The notes beneath the pieces are model-generated. The model had not been told where the DNA came from. It made no database searches and worked only from the letters and a program-made list of their open reading frames with translations. A stretch of 9,999 nt of DNA from Fidelibacterota bacterium (lineage in GTDB: Bacteria > Fidelibacterota > Fidelibacteria > Fidelibacterales > Fidelibacteraceae). How positions within the stretch are numbered: the stretch's first letter is position 1; each line of letters opens with the position of its first letter. The position numbers and the translations under genes are program-made. Below are positions 6,238 through 9,999 of this stretch, in pieces. The stretch lies in NCBI GenBank assembly GCA_030629925.1, contig DAOVOB010000025.1, positions 1-9,999 on the forward strand, written 5' to 3'.

Positions 6238-6277
6238 GTTGATGGGTCGATAAGTCGATGGGTTGAGAAGTTAAGAA
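6238..6277. repeat. 8-bp-period degenerate tandem array, right block
   Basis: Five octamers in register: GTTGATGG, GTCGATAA, GTCGATGG, GTTGAGAA, GTTAAGAA. The orientation and consensus match the left block (6076-6145), so both are parts of one array split by the 92-bp module. Beyond 6277 the sequence drifts into a purine-rich tract (AGTAGGATAGAAAGGAGTAAAGAG) that may be further decayed units. Confidence 0.75.
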
Positions 6278-6345
6278 AGTAGGATAGAAAGGAGTAAAGA
6301 GTAAAAAGAAGAAAACAAATTGTAAGCTAAATTTCTACTATAAGA

Positions 6346-6361
6346 CCCCAAAGCGTCGGGG
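6346..6361. repeat. Second CCCC(GA)-N4-TCGGGG hairpin copy
   Basis: CCCCAA-AGCG-TCGGGG has the same 6-4-6 layout as the hairpin at 6163-6178, with one mismatched pair in the stem (6350/6357). The flanks (ATAAGA before, CGTAGATT after) loosely resemble those of the other two copies. Confidence 0.6.
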
Positions 6362-6372
6362 CGTAGATTAAA

Positions 6373-6466
6373 CCCTATGCTTTAAACAAAATTCTGCAAT
6401 ATGAATAGAATCTTCACTCCGACCAATCGGGGTTCAGAATAATATTTCTTCCCTATCCCTTAAACA
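6373..6466. repeat. 16-bp direct repeat CCCTATGCTTTAAACA / CCCTATCCCTTAAACA
   Basis: The copies at 6373-6388 and 6451-6466 agree at 14 of 16 positions in the same orientation, and each lies 11 to 18 bp to the right of a hairpin (6346-6361 and 6417-6432). Adjacent sequence does not match further. Confidence 0.5.
6411..6440 (-). repeat. Third hairpin copy, inverted relative to the first
   Basis: The reverse complement reads ATTCTGAA, CCCCGA, TTGG, TCGGAG, TGAAGA. It matches the first copy (6154-6185: ATCCTGAA, an extra A, CCCCGA, ATAA, TCGGGG, GAAAGA) in the stem and in both flanks. The two copies therefore face each other across about 240 bp. Confidence 0.65.
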
Positions 6467-6557
6467 TTTTAAATCCTCTTCGTTTTTTTGCGAAATTCTT
6501 TTAATATCAAGAAAAATAATCTATTTTACAGAGATTGTAAATTTTATGAGGAAATGA

Positions 6558-7772
6558 ATGATAAAAAACAAGATATGTCTTCTACTATTTGTGTTTATTA
6601 TCCCCTTGTGTGCAGGGGAATTGATGTATAATGATATGTTTGCTATGGAACAGATCAAGGATTCTCTTATCGCTGATGATTGGGCGTTTAGAACTGAGTT
6701 CCCTTACTTTAAAAAAACAGCAAACACCGGAAGTTCACCCAAGAGCTGTACTTTCTCACCGGATGGGAAGTATGTATATGTTACTTTGCTTGGCCAGCGC
6801 CGTGTTGCTGTTCAAATTTATACCGTAGATCCTTTCGAAAAGATAAAGACCATTTATCCCGGTTGTGATGATCCTGCCAATGATTATGGATATGCCGAAG
6901 GTGTTTTTAGAGAACGCGATGGCAATTTTTGGTTTACCCGCATGACGACCGCTGACTATTTTATTTATGATCCCAAAGCGGACTCCCTGCAAGCCGGTAG
7001 ATATACGGGTGGTGACTGGACAAAGGCGCTTGAATTTAGTCCAAACCAGGAACAGGTTGCCATGTCTCATTGGATATCTAAACGTATTTCTATTTTTGAT
7101 GTTGACAAACATCGGATCATTCGAAATTTGAGAACTTCACAGATCCCGCGTGGTCTTGCATGGATAGGAAATGACACACTAGCTGTTACTCTATATGGTG
7201 GTGCTAATAGTACCGATTGCGGAATTGAAGTTTTCGATGTTCGTACCGGCAAGAAAGTAGAAACAATGCTGGAACATCGCTCAGCAATGCGTGATATTCG
7301 TTTTGACCCTAAAAAGAAAATGCTCTATTACGACGATATGCGCTTTGCATTAGTTTATAAATACGATTGGATAAAGCGGGAGACAGTTGCAACAGAGGAA
7401 GTTGACAGTCATCCCAATACCATTCGTTTGACTCCTGATGGAAAGTACCTTTTTGTCAGCTGCCGTGGTCCAAACAATCCCAATGGCTATACATTACCAA
7501 GTCCAAGGAATGGAGATATAGTAGTTATTGATACGGAATCGATGACAACTTTAACTTCATGGGCACAAGGGAATCAACCGACCGGATTGGATATCTCACC
7601 GGATGGATGTTTTCTTGCAACAACGGATTTTATGGATAAGCATGTTAATCTATATGTGATCTCTGATCCAAGAGCAGTAGATAAAGAAGATGAAGACAGT
7701 TTCACAATGTTACTAAATAAATTGGGTGATATATATGAAATGGGCACTCGTTCTTTCTGGTGGTGGTGGTAA
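6558..7772 (+). CDS. Secreted YncE/YVTN-type beta-propeller protein
   Basis: A 404-residue protein with a Sec signal peptide (KNK, then hydrophobic LLLFVFIIPL, cleavage probably after LCA or CAG near 19-20) and repeated propeller-blade motifs. The best ones are FSPDGKYVYVT (66-76), an RLTPDGKYLFVS blade (from 290), and PTGLDISPDGCFLATTD near 341-358. Others are looser (LEFSPNQEQVAMS, IRFDPKKKMLYYD). This spacing is typical of the 40-residue YVTN/lactonase-like and YncE families, which act as binding platforms in the periplasm or outside; no catalytic residues can be assigned. The start has a GAGG site 6 nt upstream. The last 12 codons overlap the patatin gene and end in Phe and four Trp, an odd tail discussed among the findings. 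First gene of the probable plus-strand operon. Confidence 0.85.
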   Translation: MIKNKICLLLFVFIIPLCAGELMYNDMFAMEQIKDSLIADDWAFRTEFPYFKKTANTGSSPKSCTFSPDGKYVYVTLLGQRRVAVQIYTVDPFEKIKTIYPGCDDPANDYGYAEGVFRERDGNFWFTRMTTADYFIYDPKADSLQAGRYTGGDWTKALEFSPNQEQVAMSHWISKRISIFDVDKHRIIRNLRTSQIPRGLAWIGNDTLAVTLYGGANSTDCGIEVFDVRTGKKVETMLEHRSAMRDIRFDPKKKMLYYDDMRFALVYKYDWIKRETVATEEVDSHPNTIRLTPDGKYLFVSCRGPNNPNGYTLPSPRNGDIVVIDTESMTTLTSWAQGNQPTGLDISPDGCFLATTDFMDKHVNLYVISDPRAVDKEDEDSFTMLLNKLGDIYEMGTRSFWWWW

Positions 7773-8574
7773 CGGTATAGCTCATATTGGCGTCCTTAAG
7801 GAGCTTGAGCGTTTAAAACTAAAACCCTCACTGATAGTTGGAACTTCTATGGGATCTGTCGTAGGCGGTGTTTATGCTTCTGGAAGATCAGCCAAATGGA
7901 TTGAAAATTATATGATGGAAGATTTCAATATCCGCGATATGGTTGCGACGATGCAAACATTGAAGTGGGGTGAAGGTCCCTTGGTCAGGATATTTCAAGC
8001 CGGAGAGGCAATTAATCATCTGCGTACCAAAAGAGGAGCCGAGTCAGGTGAAAAGATACTTGATAAATTAAGAGAAGTAACGAATAATATTGATATTAAA
8101 GATACACAGATCCCCTTTGCAACCAATGCCGTAGATATGTTAAGCGGGAGAGAAAAAGTTTTTATAGCTGGCAATCTTGCGGAGGCAATTCGTTGTTCCA
8201 TGTCCATTCCGCCATTCTTTGAACCCTATGATATGCAGGATGGATTTTATATAGATGGTGCTTTTGCCGATAATATGCCTATCAATATTGCTCATCAAAT
8301 GGGATACAAAAAGGTTTTATCAGTCGATGTATCGCCTCTAAGGGCGGTCAGTCGATCAGACTTGAAAAACAGTTTTGATGTAATGTTCCGCGCCATGTCC
8401 TGTTCCATCAAGAATGCACACAGGAAAAATAAAGCGACTGTAGCAATAGAGGCATATAAAGGGGCCTATAACATGGATTTTGAACATGTAAAAGAGTTGA
8501 TCGAGGTCGGTGAACAGGCAGTTCGTAATCATGAGTTAAAGATCAAGAGGAAATTTTCTTCCTGGTTGTCATAA
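7735..8574 (+). CDS. Patatin-like phospholipase (RssA/NTE-type serine hydrolase)
   Basis: A cytoplasmic 279-residue acyl hydrolase of the patatin family, with a Ser-Asp dyad that cleaves phospholipids or other acyl esters; the substrate here is unknown. Seen: oxyanion loop SGGGGNGIAHIGVL (8-21); nucleophile elbow GTSMGS (36-41) with Ser38; IRCSMSIPPFFEP (152-164), typical of the bacterial RssA-like branch; and the catalytic Asp174 in IDGAFADNMPI. The usual Arg or Lys of GGGx(R/K)G is Asn13. There is no signal peptide or outer-membrane barrel, so it is a stand-alone intracellular form. I chose ATG 7735, preceded by GGTGAT, which can pair with the 16S tail, over an in-frame GTG at 7726 without an SD. 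It overlaps the propeller gene by 38 bp in another frame, implying coupling. Confidence 0.93.
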   Translation: MKWALVLSGGGGNGIAHIGVLKELERLKLKPSLIVGTSMGSVVGGVYASGRSAKWIENYMMEDFNIRDMVATMQTLKWGEGPLVRIFQAGEAINHLRTKRGAESGEKILDKLREVTNNIDIKDTQIPFATNAVDMLSGREKVFIAGNLAEAIRCSMSIPPFFEPYDMQDGFYIDGAFADNMPINIAHQMGYKKVLSVDVSPLRAVSRSDLKNSFDVMFRAMSCSIKNAHRKNKATVAIEAYKGAYNMDFEHVKELIEVGEQAVRNHELKIKRKFSSWLS

Positions 8575-8607
8575 ATAAGTAATTGATACTAAGAAAAAGG
8601 AATAATA

Positions 8608-9999
8608 ATGAGATCATTGAAAATAATGACCTTGCTACTTGCAATGGTGATTCTGATGGCATCTTGTGGTAAAGGTAAGGGTGAAATTAATGTTTCCTGG
8701 CAGTTGGTTCAAAACCAATATAAAGCCGCTAATCAGCATAAATGTGAAATTACTTTCACAAATAATTCCAGATATACTTTAACAAAGGATAATTGGGAAT
8801 TTTATTTCACCTGGTTCCGATCCATTAAGAATGATCAGGAATGGCAAGGACTTGCGGGCAAGACCATTAATGGCGATTTTAGCCACATATATCCCACAGA
8901 GACTTTTGTAGAATTGAAACCCGGTGAAAGTATGACCTTCCCGTTAATTGGAAGTCATTATGCCATACACAAGTCAGATGCGATAAGCGGAGGCTATTTT
9001 GTTATTAAAAAAGGCTTAGGTAAAGAGATCCTTGTTCCTTCGGGAAAAACAATAACATTGCCATTCCCGAAAGACGCAAATCTCGTAAAAGGTACCTTTG
9101 ATCATTTAAAAGTTCAAACCGCCGAAATGAGATACGAAGAGAATGAAGCAATTCAGATAATTCCAAAAGCAAATTTAGTACCCATTTTTCCAACACCGAA
9201 TAAAATCACATTAGATAAAGGAACATGTGAGATCAATAAAGATTTTACTATTTATTATCATAGCTCCTTATCAAATGAAGCCCGTTTCCTTCAAAATAAA
9301 CTTAACGAAGTTTTTGGTGGAAACATGATAAGAACAAAATTCAGAAGTGATGATTTTAGAGAAACTGCACCCAATAGGATCATCTTGAACAAAAAAAGTG
9401 GAAATGCAGAAGCCTATATTCTTAATATAGATCCTCAGCAGGGTATTATTATCATGGGTGCGGATGAGGCCGGCGTGTTCTATGGAATCCAAAGTCTTTT
9501 GTCTCTTTTTCCTGCAGATCTGAATAATGTTTTTGAAACTGTTGTTTCAGTCCCCAGTATTAATGTGGTGGACGGACCGCGATTTCCCTATCGCGGGATG
9601 CATCTTGATGTTTCAAGGTCATTCCACAGTAAACAAAATGTCATGAAATTTATTGAATTGATCTCAAGCTATAAGTTAAATAAGCTTCATTTCCATATTA
9701 CTGATGATGAGGGGTGGCGCATAGAGATCCGACCCATCCCGGAATTGACTGAAATAGGAGCATTTCGCGGGCATACGAAAGATGAGAAAGATCATTTGCA
9801 GCCTAGTCTTGGATCGGGACCATATGCGGATCCTGAATTGGGAAATGGAAGCGGTTTTTATACTCGTGAAGATTTTATTGAATTACTTCGTTTTGCGAAA
9901 AGCCGTCATATTGAAGTGATCCCCGAGATCGATATGCCGGGCCATATGCGATCAGCTTTGAAGGCAATGGAAGTTCGTTATGATCGTTATATGAAAGAA
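8608..9999 (+). CDS. Beta-N-acetylhexosaminidase lipoprotein, GH20, C-terminus off the right edge
   Basis: Removes terminal GlcNAc or GalNAc from glycans such as chitin or peptidoglycan fragments, by substrate-assisted catalysis. The window holds 464 codons. Residues 1-20 form a lipoprotein signal with lipobox MASC and Cys20 followed by Gly. About 28-160 resembles the N-terminal chitobiase carbohydrate-binding domain (INVSWQLV, then KCEITFTNNS). About 190-320 is the GH20b domain (LVPIFPTP ... GVFYGIQSLLSL). The catalytic barrel starts at FPYRGMHLDVSR (326-337, substrate Arg329) and continues with HFHITDDEGWRIEI (361-374), GFYTREDF (416-423) and VIPEIDMPGH (437-446). The catalytic Asp-Glu pair and the barrel end are beyond the window. 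An AAAAAGGA site precedes the ATG. It follows the patatin gene by 33 bp with no terminator between. Confidence 0.96.
   Translation, partial: MRSLKIMTLLLAMVILMASCGKGKGEINVSWQLVQNQYKAANQHKCEITFTNNSRYTLTKDNWEFYFTWFRSIKNDQEWQGLAGKTINGDFSHIYPTETFVELKPGESMTFPLIGSHYAIHKSDAISGGYFVIKKGLGKEILVPSGKTITLPFPKDANLVKGTFDHLKVQTAEMRYEENEAIQIIPKANLVPIFPTPNKITLDKGTCEINKDFTIYYHSSLSNEARFLQNKLNEVFGGNMIRTKFRSDDFRETAPNRIILNKKSGNAEAYILNIDPQQGIIIMGADEAGVFYGIQSLLSLFPADLNNVFETVVSVPSINVVDGPRFPYRGMHLDVSRSFHSKQNVMKFIELISSYKLNKLHFHITDDEGWRIEIRPIPELTEIGAFRGHTKDEKDHLQPSLGSGPYADPELGNGSGFYTREDFIELLRFAKSRHIEVIPEIDMPGHMRSALKAMEVRYDRYMKE

Larger units (their letters stand above)
5999..6557. other. Divergent gene-free region of about 560 bp made largely of decayed repeats
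   Basis: This stretch separates the leftward pfp operon from the rightward propeller operon. No coding frame with an SD and plausible composition was found on either strand. It contains, left to right: the probable pfp promoter; an 8-bp-period tandem array (6076-6145); a module with two palindromes (6146-6237); more of the array (6238-6277); a purine-rich tract (to about 6320); two further hairpins of the same type (6346-6361 and 6417-6432); and a short direct repeat (6373-6388 and 6451-6466). The last 80 bp before the propeller gene are AT-rich and should hold its promoter, but I could not pick a convincing -35/-10 pair there. Confidence 0.8.

Noticed and set aside
6231..6238. Strong SD-like AAAGGAGG in the divergent region
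   Set aside because: No open frame follows; the nearby TTG/ATG codons meet stops within a few triplets. It is part of the repeat mosaic junction.
6076..6277. CRISPR array
   Set aside because: Repeats are 8 bp, adjacent and degenerate, with no unique spacers and no cas genes.
6479..6495. T-run with flanking TTCG/CGAA as a terminator
   Set aside because: The stem would be only about 4 bp and the T-run lies in the loop rather than after a stem.
6480..6557. Promoter for the propeller operon
   Set aside because: Several AT-rich -10-like hexamers exist (for example TATTTT at 6522-6527), but none has a -35 better than the AT background, so no call is made.
6558..6617. Lipoprotein signal on the propeller protein (Cys18)
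   Set aside because: Residues before the Cys are Ile-Pro-Leu, which does not fit the lipobox; a normal signal peptidase I site next to it is more likely.
7726..7734. GTG start three codons upstream for the patatin gene
   Set aside because: No SD precedes it, while the ATG at 7735 has GGTGAT upstream and gives the compact N-terminus usual for the family.

Overview
The window looks like a chromosome fragment of a Gram-negative-type, probably anaerobic or fermentative bacterium of moderately low GC. Evidence for an outer envelope is a lipoprotein signal on a GH20 hexosaminidase and a Sec signal on a beta-propeller protein. Nearly every gene has a clear Shine-Dalgarno site (AAGGAG, GGAGG), and two promoters resemble sigma-70 sites. 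That argues against Bacteroidota proper, which largely lack SD sites and use a different -10/-35. The intergenic repeats (8-bp periodic GTCGATAA-type arrays and CCCCGA-N4-TCGGGG hairpins) are of a kind I associate with FCB-superphylum and candidate-phylum genomes such as Cloacimonadota or Marinimicrobia. This placement is an inference of low certainty.

Left part, minus strand (1-3191): one compact six-gene operon is read right to left from a near-consensus promoter (TTGACA, 17 bp, TATTAT). It encodes a four-helix YvlD/phage-holin-4_2 membrane protein, an AmmeMemoRadiSam-type radical SAM enzyme (AmrS), three small unrecognised proteins of 121, 135 and 62 residues, and the glycine cleavage T protein GcvT, whose C-terminus lies off the left edge. 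The first five genes overlap each other by 4 or 8 bp; gcvT follows after 23 bp.

Middle, minus strand (3211-6058): a two-gene glycolytic operon encodes a long-type PPi-dependent phosphofructokinase followed by a class IIA fructose-bisphosphate aldolase. The two enzymes catalyse consecutive steps, F6P to F1,6BP to DHAP plus GAP, with reversible PPi-linked chemistry. A perfect 10-bp stem terminator closes the operon, 19 bp before the -35 of the next operon.

Divergent intergenic region (5999-6557): about 560 bp without genes. It holds the probable pfp promoter and a mosaic of decayed repeats: an 8-bp-period array interrupted by a palindrome-bearing module, and two further hairpin copies, one of them inverted.

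Right part, plus strand (6558-9999): a probable three-gene operon encodes a secreted YncE-like beta-propeller, a cytoplasmic patatin-like phospholipase whose start overlaps the propeller gene by 38 bp, and a GH20 beta-N-acetylhexosaminidase lipoprotein cut by the right edge before its catalytic Asp-Glu pair. The set suggests envelope or amino-sugar handling, but no pathway can be assigned from the window. I did not find a clear new defence or mobile system. The least explained items are the three small coupled genes between amrS and gcvT and the repeat mosaic.
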